From Streptosporangiaceae bacterium (GTDB lineage: Bacteria; Actinomycetota; Actinomycetes; Streptosporangiales; Streptosporangiaceae): 13,696 bases of DNA. The stretch is taken from assembly GCA_030052355.1 (NCBI GenBank), contig JASIGS010000384.1, positions 1 to 13,696 on the forward strand, written 5' to 3'. Positions 6,940-13,670 of this stretch are shown here, piece by piece. A model generated the notes under the pieces. It was not told the origin of the DNA, did not search any database, and worked only from the letters and a program-made list of their open reading frames with translations. A program made the translations under genes and the position numbers. How positions within the stretch are numbered: position 1 is the first letter of the stretch; the number at the start of each line of letters is the position of its first letter.

Positions 6940-7962
6940 ATGGCGGAGTCCGGCGAGTGGGTGGTGGTCGGTCTCGACAACGGCGGCACGACAAACAACG
7001 CCACGGTCCTCGACGCCTCCGGCCGGTTCCTGGTGGACGAGATGCTGGAGCTGCCGAGCCTCGTGCTGGCCGGTCCCGACAAGGCCATCGAGGCCCTGGC
7101 TCAGGCGCTGGACGGCGTGCTGCGGGTGACCGGCATCGACCGGTCCCGGGTGCGCGCCGTCGGCCTCGACACCCCAGGACCGGTCAGCGCCGACGGGGTG
7201 ATCTCATCGCGGGGTTCGACCAACTTCTCTGACACGCGATGGCACAACTTCGACGTCAGGGGAGCGCTCGAGAACCGCATCGGCCTGCCGGTCGTCTACA
7301 ACAACGACGCGAACGCCGCCGCCCTGTACGCTCACCACGCCTATTTCCCTGGCGAAGCAGCGACGGCGAGGTCCTCGGTTTCGGTGATAGTGGGCACCGG
7401 GCTCGGCGGCGGTGTCGTCGAGCACGGCCGCGTGGTACCCGGCGCCGCGGGAATGGCGGGCGAGCTCGGGCACGTGTGGATCCCGATGGAGGGACTGCTC
7501 GGCGACGGCCAGCCGGTGCCGAGGTGCAACTGCGGCCTGGCGGCCGACGCCGAGAGCGTCGCGTCGCTCACCGGCATCCAGAACAACCTGCTGCCGTACT
7601 GGCTTGAAGTGTTCCCTGGCCACGAGCTCGCCGACGTGGCACCGGCCAGGGCCGCGAAGCTGGTGCGCGGCTACGCGGAAGCCGGGGACCCGCTAGCGCT
7701 GCGGATCTTCGAGCAGCAGGCGATGGCCATCGGCAGGCTGTTCACGATCGCCGCCAACTTCACCGACCCCGACGTCTACTTCCTCGGTGGTGGCGTGGTC
7801 GAGGCGGCTCCGCACTTCCGTGACTGGTTCTGCGCCCTGGTCAGGCAGCACACGATGCTCAGGGACGAGCAGGCTCGGGTCGCCTCCATAGCGCTCGTTC
7901 CCGACCTGGACATGGCCGGGGCGAGAGGATCGGCGATCGCGGCGCGCGCGGCGGTGCTCTGA
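6940..7962 (+). CDS. ROK-family sugar kinase-like protein with altered zinc motif
   Basis: A 340-residue protein of the ROK family (glucokinase, fructokinase, ManNAc kinase). Visible are the phosphate-1 loop GLDNGGTTNNA (D13), catalytic base D123 in YNNDANAAAL, phosphate-2 motif VGTGLGGGVV and the adenosine-site region FLGGGVVE. There is no N-terminal helix-turn-helix, so it is a kinase type, not a ROK repressor. The usual zinc site is H plus CxCGxxGCxE. Here H178 (GELGH), C196, C198 and E205 are kept, but the motif reads CNCGLAADAE, so the third cysteine is D203 and the glycine before it is alanine. The ATG has AGGA 7 nt upstream. A glycosidase gene follows 91 bp downstream, which suggests phosphorylation of a released hexose. 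Sugar specificity cannot be read from the sequence. Confidence 0.88.
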   Translation: MAESGEWVVVGLDNGGTTNNATVLDASGRFLVDEMLELPSLVLAGPDKAIEALAQALDGVLRVTGIDRSRVRAVGLDTPGPVSADGVISSRGSTNFSDTRWHNFDVRGALENRIGLPVVYNNDANAAALYAHHAYFPGEAATARSSVSVIVGTGLGGGVVEHGRVVPGAAGMAGELGHVWIPMEGLLGDGQPVPRCNCGLAADAESVASLTGIQNNLLPYWLEVFPGHELADVAPARAAKLVRGYAEAGDPLALRIFEQQAMAIGRLFTIAANFTDPDVYFLGGGVVEAAPHFRDWFCALVRQHTMLRDEQARVASIALVPDLDMAGARGSAIAARAAVL

Positions 7963-7969
7963 CCGCATC

Positions 7970-7992
7970 CGAAACATTGCGGATAAGTTTCG
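7970..7992. promoter_or_regulatory. Operator-like inverted repeat CGAAAC-N11-GTTTCG before the beta-glucosidase
   Basis: Perfect 6-bp arms at 7970-7975 and 7987-7992 enclose the candidate -35 of the beta-glucosidase promoter. Related half-sites follow: TAAGTTT recurs at 7984-7990 and 8012-8018, and GAGAAACG is at 8023-8030. The GAAAC/GTTTC half-sites resemble those of LacI/GalR-type sugar repressors, but no regulator gene is in the window. Confidence 0.45.
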
Positions 7993-8006
7993 TAGCGGGC
8001 TACTGT
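7977..8006 (+). promoter_or_regulatory. Candidate promoter of the beta-glucosidase gene
   Basis: TTGCGG at 7977-7982 and TACTGT at 8001-8006 are 18 bp apart, a fair match to a housekeeping promoter. The predicted start near 8013 leaves a leader of about 40 nt with GAGGAGG before the start codon. The -35 is inside the inverted repeat at 7970-7992, implying repression by a bound regulator. Confidence 0.45.
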
Positions 8007-8053
8007 ACCGCTAAGTTTTCCCGAGAAACGTCGACCGAGGAGGCCTTTTCACC

Positions 8054-9496
8054 GTGTCAGCCACCGACCTGGCTTCATTTCCAGCGGGCTTCCTCTTCGG
8101 GACCGCGACAGCCGCTTACCAGATCGAGGGTTCGGTGCATGCCGACGGGCGGGGCGTGTCGATGTGGGACACCTTCAGCCACACGGCGGGCAGGACCACG
8201 AACGGCGACACAGGCGACATCGCCTGCGATCACTACCTGAGGTACGACGAAGACCTCGACCTGATGACCGAGCTCGGCGTCGGCGCCTATCGCTTCTCGG
8301 TCTCCTGGCCGCGCATCCAGCCGACCGGCAAGGGACCGGCCAATGCGGAAGGCCTGGACTTCTACCGTCGCCTGGTCGATGGCCTGCGGGCCAGGGGCAT
8401 AGTGCCGGCCCTGACGCTGTATCACTGGGACCTGCCGCAGCCACTCCAGGATGCGGGCGGGTGGCCCGAGCGGGAGACGGCATACCGGTTCGCTGAGTAC
8501 GCGGCCATCGTCTCGCAGGCTCTCGGTGACGCTGTCGGCATGTGGATCACGCTCAACGAGCCGTGGTGCTCGGCGTGGCTGGGCTACGGCTCCGGCGTGC
8601 ACGCTCCGGGCATCACCGACATCGGGCTGGCCGGCGCCGCGCACCACCACCTGCTGCTCGGCCACGGCGAGGCGGTGGCGGCGATCCGGTCTGCCGTGCC
8701 CGGCGCGCAGGTCGGGCTGTCGCTGAACCTGGGCGTGCCGCGGGCCGCCACGAGTCATCCGGACGACGTCGCCGCGGCCAGGCGGGCGGACGGGAACCAG
8801 AACCGGATGTTCCTCGACCCGCTGCTGAAGGGCAGCTACCCGGCGGACATGCTCGAGCACTACCGGAGCCGCCAGCCGGGCTTCTCGGTCGTCAGGGACG
8901 GCGACCTGGACGTGATCAGCCGGCCGGTGGATTTCCTGGGGATCAACTTCTACTCGCCGGGCACGGTCGCCGACCCGGCAAGGGCGGCAGAGGCCAACGC
9001 CGCTGGCTACTGCGTTCCCGCCGACGGGCCGGACGCGCTGGCCGCGGACCTGCGCCTGCTGTCGGTGACCAGGCCGGAGTTCAGCCAGACCCGGATGGGC
9101 TGGGAGATCGAGCCGGCCGCGCTGACCGAGCTGCTGACGCGCGTGCACGAAGAGTACGGGCCGGTACCGATACTCGTGACCGAGAACGGCGCCGCGTTCG
9201 ACGACTACCTGGCGCCGGACGGTGTCGTGCGTGACCCGGGCCGTATCTCCTACCTCGAGGGGCACCTCCGCGCCGTGCTACGCGCCCGGCAGGCAGGCGC
9301 GGACGTTCGGGGCTACTTCGTCTGGAGCCTGCTGGACAACTTCGAGTGGGCGCTCGGCTACTCCAAGCGGTTCGGACTCATCTGGGTGGACTACCCGACC
9401 GGGACCCGGATCCCCAAGGACAGCTTCCGCTGGTACGCCGAGACGGTGCGGTCGAACGCGCTGGCGCCGCTGCCCGACGGGGTCGAGTCGGTGTGA
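8054..9496 (+). CDS. GH1 beta-glucosidase
   Basis: A 480-residue family 1 glycoside hydrolase, full length for the family, that hydrolyses beta-glucosides such as cellobiose or aryl glucosides with retention. The acid/base glutamate is E169 in TLNEP and the nucleophile is E377 in VTENG. Glycone-site residues Q23 (AAYQIEG), H124 (YHWDLP), N168, E431 and W432 (DNFEWALGYSKRFG) are all present. There is no signal peptide, so it is likely cytosolic and acts on imported sugars. The GTG start has GAGGAGG at 8037-8043, 10 nt upstream, and the N-terminal strand FPAGFLFGTATAAYQIEG follows closely. The upstream ROK kinase-like gene is the natural partner, but this gene has its own candidate promoter and operator. 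No transporter gene is present in the window. Confidence 0.95.
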   Translation: MSATDLASFPAGFLFGTATAAYQIEGSVHADGRGVSMWDTFSHTAGRTTNGDTGDIACDHYLRYDEDLDLMTELGVGAYRFSVSWPRIQPTGKGPANAEGLDFYRRLVDGLRARGIVPALTLYHWDLPQPLQDAGGWPERETAYRFAEYAAIVSQALGDAVGMWITLNEPWCSAWLGYGSGVHAPGITDIGLAGAAHHHLLLGHGEAVAAIRSAVPGAQVGLSLNLGVPRAATSHPDDVAAARRADGNQNRMFLDPLLKGSYPADMLEHYRSRQPGFSVVRDGDLDVISRPVDFLGINFYSPGTVADPARAAEANAAGYCVPADGPDALAADLRLLSVTRPEFSQTRMGWEIEPAALTELLTRVHEEYGPVPILVTENGAAFDDYLAPDGVVRDPGRISYLEGHLRAVLRARQAGADVRGYFVWSLLDNFEWALGYSKRFGLIWVDYPTGTRIPKDSFRWYAETVRSNALAPLPDGVESV

Positions 9497-9514
9497 CGCC
9501 GGTATAACGCCGGT
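9496..9514. repeat. Short tandem repeat ACGCCGGT x2 after the beta-glucosidase stop
   Basis: Two copies of ACGCCGGT (9496-9503 and 9507-9514) are separated by ATA, starting inside the TGA stop. It lies in the 50-bp gap between two convergent genes. No hairpin with a T-tract is present, so it is not a classical terminator, and two copies could be chance. Confidence 0.3.
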
Positions 9515-9546
9515 GCTGGTCCTGAAGCTGGTCGCAACATGCGGGC

Positions 9547-9936
9547 TCAGCTGGGCGACGACGGCTGAAGCACGCAGAACTCGTTCCCGTCAGGATCGGC
9601 CAGCACATGCCAGCACAAGCCGTCTTCGACGAGCGGACGCTCGGTAAGCTGCCGTGCGCCCAGCGCAAGCACGCGCGCTACCTCAGCCTCCATGTCCGCG
9701 GTACGCAGGTCCAGGTGCACGCGGTTCTTGCCGACCTTCGCGTCAGGAACGCGCTGCAGCAGGACCTCGATGCCGGCGCCGTCGGCCGGGATCAGCGCCA
9801 GATACTGGCCAGAAGACTCCCGGCGGCGGATATAGCCGAGCACCGCGGTCCAGAACTCAGCAGATCGCTGGGTGTCGGTGCAGTCGATGACGACGACGAG
9901 CTCTCCGGCCTGGTAGGGATGCGGCTTTCGTTCCAT
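9547..9936 (-). CDS. VOC family protein (Glyoxalase_6-like)
   Basis: A 129-residue single-domain vicinal-oxygen-chelate protein. The sequence matches the Glyoxalase_6-like pattern: VVVIDCTDTQRSAEFWTAVL at the start, LLQRVPDAKVGKNRVHLDLR in the middle (H74, D76), and a C-terminal ADPDGNEFCVLQP carrying E119. H74 and E119 are possible metal ligands, but the first-strand histidine of true glyoxalase I is replaced (VVVIDC), so activity cannot be assigned. No ribosome binding site precedes the ATG; CACAAT (9948-9943, minus strand) ends 6 nt upstream and would fit a leaderless start. It lies 96 bp downstream of the secreted propeller gene on the same strand, with a hairpin between them. Confidence 0.85.
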   Translation of the reverse strand: MERKPHPYQAGELVVVIDCTDTQRSAEFWTAVLGYIRRRESSGQYLALIPADGAGIEVLLQRVPDAKVGKNRVHLDLRTADMEAEVARVLALGARQLTERPLVEDGLCWHVLADPDGNEFCVLQPSSPS

Positions 9937-10000
9937 GGTGCCATTGTGCTGTGCCGAGTCCGCCGGTCGTAGCCGGCCAGGAGCCGCGGTGAAGTCACGG

Positions 10001-10023
10001 CCGGCCAGCTACGCTGGCGCCGG
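10001..10023 (-). terminator. Candidate hairpin terminator after the Asp-box protein gene
   Basis: CCGGCCAGC (10001-10009), loop TAC, then GCTGG-CG-CCGG (10013-10023) form a 9-bp GC-rich stem with a 2-nt bulge, 9 nt beyond the stop codon of the leftward propeller gene. It lacks a U-tract, as many actinobacterial terminators do. It may separate that gene from the VOC gene. Confidence 0.4.
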
Positions 10024-10032
10024 TCTCATCGG

Positions 10033-11139
10033 TCAGAAGCTGACCGTTTGCCAGGATGCACCGGCGTTGCTCGTACGCAGCAGCCTGGCAGGCGTCGCTG
10101 CCCCGCCGACCACGAGCCAGCCGACGGTGTGGCTCACGAACTGCAGCGAGCTCAGCGGGGCACCACCGCTGGTGCCGGCGATCGAGATCCGGACCCCGGT
10201 CTTGCCGCTGTTGGCCGAGCGGTAGACGTAGTCCAGGCCAGGCGTGATCACAGCGATGCAGACGACGTTGCTGAGCTGCGGCGCCGCGAAGCCCGCGTTA
10301 TCGCCCTCCACCGGGGCGTGTCCGGTCAGGTGCTCGGTCTTGCCCCCGTTGACCGATAGCAGCACCGCCTTGATGGTGTGGAACGTGCCCTCGGCGAAGG
10401 TACACAGGAACGCCACGTGCGAGCTGCTCGACGGGGCGATCCGCGCGAGGAAGAGGCCAGCCGGGCAGCTGAACGAGTACCGGTGCCAGTGCACGCCATC
10501 CGTTGTCGCGTACAGCTGCGGGCTGGCGCCGAACCATGCCGCCCTCCCGAGGACGGCGAGGCTGGCCGACGGGGCGCTCATCGTGCCCACCCTGGCCCAG
10601 CTGTTCCGGTTGGCCGGGCTCGAATACAGCTCGTCAGTGGTGCCGTGGGCGACGACAGCGTAGACGGTGCTGGCGGACGCGGCCATCGCCTGCACGATGC
10701 CTGGCAGGGTCAGCCGCGTCCAGTGCCCGCCGCGGTCGTGCGTAGCCCAGACGGATGAGGTGCCGAACTGGTCGTAGAGCCAGCCATTCTGCCGGCTCGC
10801 GAACACGACCTGGCTGACCTTAGGCGTGGCAGTCGCCGCATTCGCCACCCAGACCTTGGGTGCGGCCAGCGTCTGCCAGCTCGCGCCGCCGTTCGACGTT
10901 GCCGCCAGCCCAGCCCGGCAGGGACTGAGCACCGTGCAGTCCACGCCGCCGAGCACGACGCCCGATGATGGCGAGCTGAAGCTCGCGGCTGACGCGTGGA
11001 AGCCGGCCGGAACCGAGGCGGACTCGTTAGCCGGCTGGCTGCCCTGGGTCCGGTCGGCTGCCTGAGCACCCGCGGCTCCCGATGCCAGCAACGCTGTTGC
11101 GGCGATGAGCGAGGTAGCCCATCGGCGGATCGTCTTCAT
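10033..11139 (-). CDS. Secreted Asp-box (BNR-repeat) beta-propeller protein
   Basis: A 368-residue exported protein. A Sec signal peptide (MKTIRR, hydrophobic core 8-23, Ala-x-Ala cleavage near AGAQA-ADRT, about residue 27) is followed by Asp-box turns S/T-x-D/N-x-G-x-x-W at 82-88 (SNGGASW), 134-140 (HDRGGHW), 212-218 (TTDGVHW) and 357-363 (SNAGASW), with degenerate copies near 262-268 and 307-314. Several repeats have the preceding L/VYAT-like strand of sialidase-type or YCF48-type propellers. Sialidase catalytic residues (FRIP arginine, nucleophile tyrosine) are not evident, so I do not call an enzyme. Five cysteines (68, 74, 225, 246, 294) could form disulfides. The start is the ATG at 11139 because a GGGGGGAA ribosome binding site and a signal peptide follow the rule; the frame's extension to 11433 overlaps the NUDIX gene and is not coding. 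Confidence 0.85.
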   Translation of the reverse strand: MKTIRRWATSLIAATALLASGAAGAQAADRTQGSQPANESASVPAGFHASAASFSSPSSGVVLGGVDCTVLSPCRAGLAATSNGGASWQTLAAPKVWVANAATATPKVSQVVFASRQNGWLYDQFGTSSVWATHDRGGHWTRLTLPGIVQAMAASASTVYAVVAHGTTDELYSSPANRNSWARVGTMSAPSASLAVLGRAAWFGASPQLYATTDGVHWHRYSFSCPAGLFLARIAPSSSSHVAFLCTFAEGTFHTIKAVLLSVNGGKTEHLTGHAPVEGDNAGFAAPQLSNVVCIAVITPGLDYVYRSANSGKTGVRISIAGTSGGAPLSSLQFVSHTVGWLVVGGAATPARLLRTSNAGASWQTVSF

Positions 11140-11186
11140 CGTTGTTCCCCCCAGGAAATGCCTTACCTGTCGCCGGTCTGTCGCAT

Positions 11187-11199
11187 AACGCTGAGCGTT
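11187..11199. promoter_or_regulatory. Palindrome AACGCT-G-AGCGTT between divergent genes
   Basis: A perfect 13-bp inverted repeat, 48 bp upstream of the propeller ATG. On the minus strand a TTGACA (11216-11211) precedes it, and TATGCG (11187-11182) follows it, 23 bp further on. That spacing is too long for a standard promoter, so the promoter is uncertain, but the site is well placed for a regulator of the secreted propeller gene. Confidence 0.35.
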
Positions 11200-11296
11200 G
11201 GCCGGCAGCTTGTCAAGGGCCTGGGAAGGCGCGTCATCCCGGCGGGGAATCGCCGGGGTCACGCCGGCCCGGATCCGGCCTGCGCTGCGTGGCAAC

Positions 11297-11809
11297 ATGC
11301 TGCGTGTGCCGACTCCCCAGTTCATACTCGACCTCCGCGCGAGGGTGGGCCACGAGCCGCTCTGGCTGACGACCGCGATCGGGGTGGTCCTCGACGGTGA
11401 CGGCAGGGTGCTGCTCGGCCGCCGTTCTGACAACGGCAGGTGGGCGCTGCCCGGCGGGATCGTCGATCCCGGCGAGCAGCCGGCCGACGCCGCGGTGCGG
11501 GAGGTCTACGAGGAAACCGGGGTCGTCGCGCTACCAGAGGCGCTGACCTCGGTCACGATCTCAGTGCCGATCACGTACCCGAACGGCGACAAGGTCCGCT
11601 ACCTGGAGCTCACCTTCCGGTGCCGGCCCGTGGGCGGCGAAGCCAGGGTGAATGACACCGAGTCCGTCGAGGTCGGCTGGTACGGCGTGGACGCCCTGCC
11701 GGATCTGAGCGACAGCGCGCGCGGCCTGCTCCGCGACGCGCTGGCTGGCCGGGCCGAGGCCGCCTTTACCTTCTCCGGGCTGCACGAGGTACTCGGAGTG
11801 GCGGAGTGA
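11297..11809 (+). CDS. NUDIX hydrolase
   Basis: A Mg-dependent hydrolase of nucleoside-diphosphate-linked compounds or related pyrophosphates; substrate not predictable. The NUDIX box is intact: counting from the GTG at 11306, G51-x5-E57-x7-R65E66-x2-E69E70-x-G72, reading GGIVDPGEQPADAAVREVYE followed by ETGVV. The upstream strand IGVVLDGDGRVLLGRR is typical. Homology to the family usually begins at a TPQF-like segment, so the true start may be the GTG at 11306 (167 residues) instead of the ATG at 11297 (170 residues); neither has a clear ribosome binding site. It diverges from the secreted propeller gene, and the next LLM gene begins 25 bp after its stop, so the two are probably co-transcribed. 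Confidence 0.9.
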   Translation: MLRVPTPQFILDLRARVGHEPLWLTTAIGVVLDGDGRVLLGRRSDNGRWALPGGIVDPGEQPADAAVREVYEETGVVALPEALTSVTISVPITYPNGDKVRYLELTFRCRPVGGEARVNDTESVEVGWYGVDALPDLSDSARGLLRDALAGRAEAAFTFSGLHEVLGVAE

Positions 11810-11834
11810 GCCGTCTCACACCGGGCCCGGCGGA

Positions 11835-12887
11835 ATGACGACCCCGGCGCAGGCATTGAACCCTGTCATGGAAGACCGTAAGGATTCGCTGCCGCTGGCC
11901 GTGCTGGACTTCGTCGGCATCGAGTACGGCGAGAGCGCGGCGGCGTCGATCGCCGGCGCCGTCAGCATCGCGCAGGCGGTGGAGGCCGCCGGCTACCGGC
12001 GTTACTGGGTATCAGAGCACCACAACATGAGGAGCCTGGCGTGCAGCTCGCCCGAGCTGCTGACCGCGCACGTCGGCGCGCGCACGTCGTCGATCCGGGT
12101 CGGCGCGGCCGGGATCATGCTGCCCAACCACGCGGCGCTCAAGGTGGCCGAGACGTTCCGGACCCTGCTCGCGATGTATCCGGGACGGATCGACCTGGCG
12201 CTCGGCCGCGCGCCGGGCACCGACCCGCTGACCGCGCACGTGCTGCGGCGCGGGATGGTGACCGACCCGGCGGCTGAGTTCCCTGCCCAGGTCGGCGAGC
12301 TGCTGGCCTTCCTCGGCGACGCGTTCCCCGCCGAGCACCCGTATGCCCAGCTGGTCGCCGCACCGCTGGTCGACGAGTGGCCCGAGCTGTTCGTGCTCGG
12401 CTCGAGCCCATACGGGCCGAAGTTCGCCGCCGTGAACGGGATGAGCGCGGTATTCGCGCACCACATGAGCCCGGATATCGCGTTCGAGATGCTGCGCGAC
12501 TACCGGCGTAGCTTCGTCCCGCGGACCGAGGGAGCGACGCCGTACTCCGCGATGTCGGTGCTCGCGTTCGCCTCCGACGACGAGGAGTCGGTGCTGGCCT
12601 TCGAGGCCGCCTGGACGCTCACCAGGGAGAACATCCGGCGCGGCAAGCGCGAGCCGATACCGCCAGAGCAGGTGACCGAGCTCGCGAGGTCGCCGGAGTT
12701 CAGGTCCGAGCGCCCGCAGGACGGCCGGATGGTGACCGGCGAGCCCAAGGCCGTGGCCGAGCGGCTGCTCGAGATGAAGCAGCTCGCCGAGGCCGACGAG
12801 ATCGTGGTGGTCACGCCGAGCCTCGACCGCACCCGCCGCAGTGCGAGTTTCGTCGCGCTGGCGGACGCCTGGCGGCGCAACACCTGA
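11835..12887 (+). CDS. LLM class flavin-dependent oxidoreductase (MsnO8/YhbW-like)
   Basis: A bacterial-luciferase-like monooxygenase of up to 350 residues, expected to use reduced FMN; substrate unknown. Diagnostic segments are LPLAVLDFV, AVEAAGYRRYWVSEHHN (EHHN at 61-64), VGAAGIMLPNHAALKVAE, GRIDLALGRAPGTDP (LGRAPGTD at 123-130), VLGSSPYGPKFAA and VTGEPKAVAERL near the C-terminus. It belongs to a different LLM subgroup from the gene at 4534-5463. The start is uncertain: the ATG at 11835 directly abuts a GGCGGA, whereas the ATG at 11868 gives a 339-residue protein closer to the usual family start. It follows the NUDIX gene by 25 bp, suggesting an operon. Confidence 0.9.
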   Translation: MTTPAQALNPVMEDRKDSLPLAVLDFVGIEYGESAAASIAGAVSIAQAVEAAGYRRYWVSEHHNMRSLACSSPELLTAHVGARTSSIRVGAAGIMLPNHAALKVAETFRTLLAMYPGRIDLALGRAPGTDPLTAHVLRRGMVTDPAAEFPAQVGELLAFLGDAFPAEHPYAQLVAAPLVDEWPELFVLGSSPYGPKFAAVNGMSAVFAHHMSPDIAFEMLRDYRRSFVPRTEGATPYSAMSVLAFASDDEESVLAFEAAWTLTRENIRRGKREPIPPEQVTELARSPEFRSERPQDGRMVTGEPKAVAERLLEMKQLAEADEIVVVTPSLDRTRRSASFVALADAWRRNT

Positions 12888-13031
12888 CGCGCCGATCCGA
12901 GTGCAGGCCGTCGGGATGAGCAAAATGGTAACTTCCCGCCGCCAGTCTCAACTGACGCTAGTTCAGCGGCGCACATCACGGCACACTGGTAACGGTCGCT
13001 TCGCGCCGCCGGAGCCTGCTGAGGGAGCACC
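12888..13031 (+). promoter_or_regulatory. Intergenic region with a repeated TGGTAAC motif
   Basis: 144 bp between the LLM and cyclase-family genes. TGGTAAC occurs at 12926-12932 and again at 12987-12993, 61 bp apart, and AACT-GACGCT-AGTT (inverted 4-bp arms) sits between. The second copy may be part of an extended -10 (TGGTAACGGT), but no good -35 accompanies it. GAGGGAG at 13021-13027 is the ribosome binding site of the next gene. Confidence 0.3.
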
Positions 13032-13670
13032 GTGAAGATCGTTGACCTGACGCAGGCCATGGCCAACGGGATGCCCGTCATGGCGGGCATCGAGCCGCCG
13101 CAGTTCTCCGACCTTGCCGACGTCAGCGTTGACGGCTACGCGATGTCGCAGTACACGTTCGTGAATCACACCGGGACGCATGTCGACGCTCCCGCGCACC
13201 AGATCGCCGGGGGAGCGAGCCTGGACGAGATCCCGCTCGACCGGCTGGTGACGCACGCGGTGACCTTCGACCTCACCGGCCACGAGCCAGGACCGGTCGG
13301 CCCCGCAGACCTAGGCGGCCGGCTTGACCAGGTACTGCCAGGCGACCTGGTCCTGTTCCGCTCGGACAACGCGCGGAACTGGGGCACGGATGCGTACTGG
13401 CACGGGTGGTGCTATCCCGACAAGCTCGCGGCGCACTCCCTCATCGAGCGCGACGTCGCGGGCGTCGGCTTCGACGGCCCGTCAGCTGATCCGGTTGACA
13501 CCGACGACTACGAACTGCACCGGCTCTGGCTGGGTGCAGGCAAGATCATCATCGAGAACCTGGCGAGCTTGGCCGAGCTGCCGGTTCGCTGTCGCATCGT
13601 CGTGGCGCCGCTGAAGGTGCGCCACGCCAACGGAGGGCCTGCCCGTGTGTTCGCCCTCCTCGATGACTAG
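13032..13670 (+). CDS. Cyclase family protein (kynurenine formamidase-like metal hydrolase)
   Basis: A 212-residue member of the cyclase/KynB family of metal-dependent amide and ester hydrolases. The signature HTGTHVDAPAH gives metal-binding H46, H50 and D52 and the catalytic-site H56; H163 (ELHRLWL) and E175 (IIIENL) fill the other conserved positions, and VGFDGPSADP is the usual substrate-loop segment. The product begins MKIVDLTQAM, as family members do, from a GTG with GAGGGAG 4 nt upstream. No kynureninase or tryptophan dioxygenase gene is nearby, so kynurenine formamidase activity should not be assumed; other family members act on cyclic amides or isatin. Cytosolic, no signal peptide. 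Confidence 0.88.
   Translation: MKIVDLTQAMANGMPVMAGIEPPQFSDLADVSVDGYAMSQYTFVNHTGTHVDAPAHQIAGGASLDEIPLDRLVTHAVTFDLTGHEPGPVGPADLGGRLDQVLPGDLVLFRSDNARNWGTDAYWHGWCYPDKLAAHSLIERDVAGVGFDGPSADPVDTDDYELHRLWLGAGKIIIENLASLAELPVRCRIVVAPLKVRHANGGPARVFALLDD

Noticed and set aside
6940..7962. ROK protein as a transcriptional repressor of the glycosidase gene
   Set aside because: The product starts almost directly with the ATP-binding loop, with no room for an N-terminal helix-turn-helix.
8075..9265. Long antisense open frame (396 codons) inside the beta-glucosidase gene
   Set aside because: The GH1 protein on the other strand is full length with all catalytic residues; the antisense translation is Arg/Val/Gly-rich and featureless.
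11140..11433. N-terminal extension of the Asp-box protein to 11433
   Set aside because: It runs antisense through the NUDIX start, and the signal peptide begins at the ATG at 11139 behind a good ribosome binding site.
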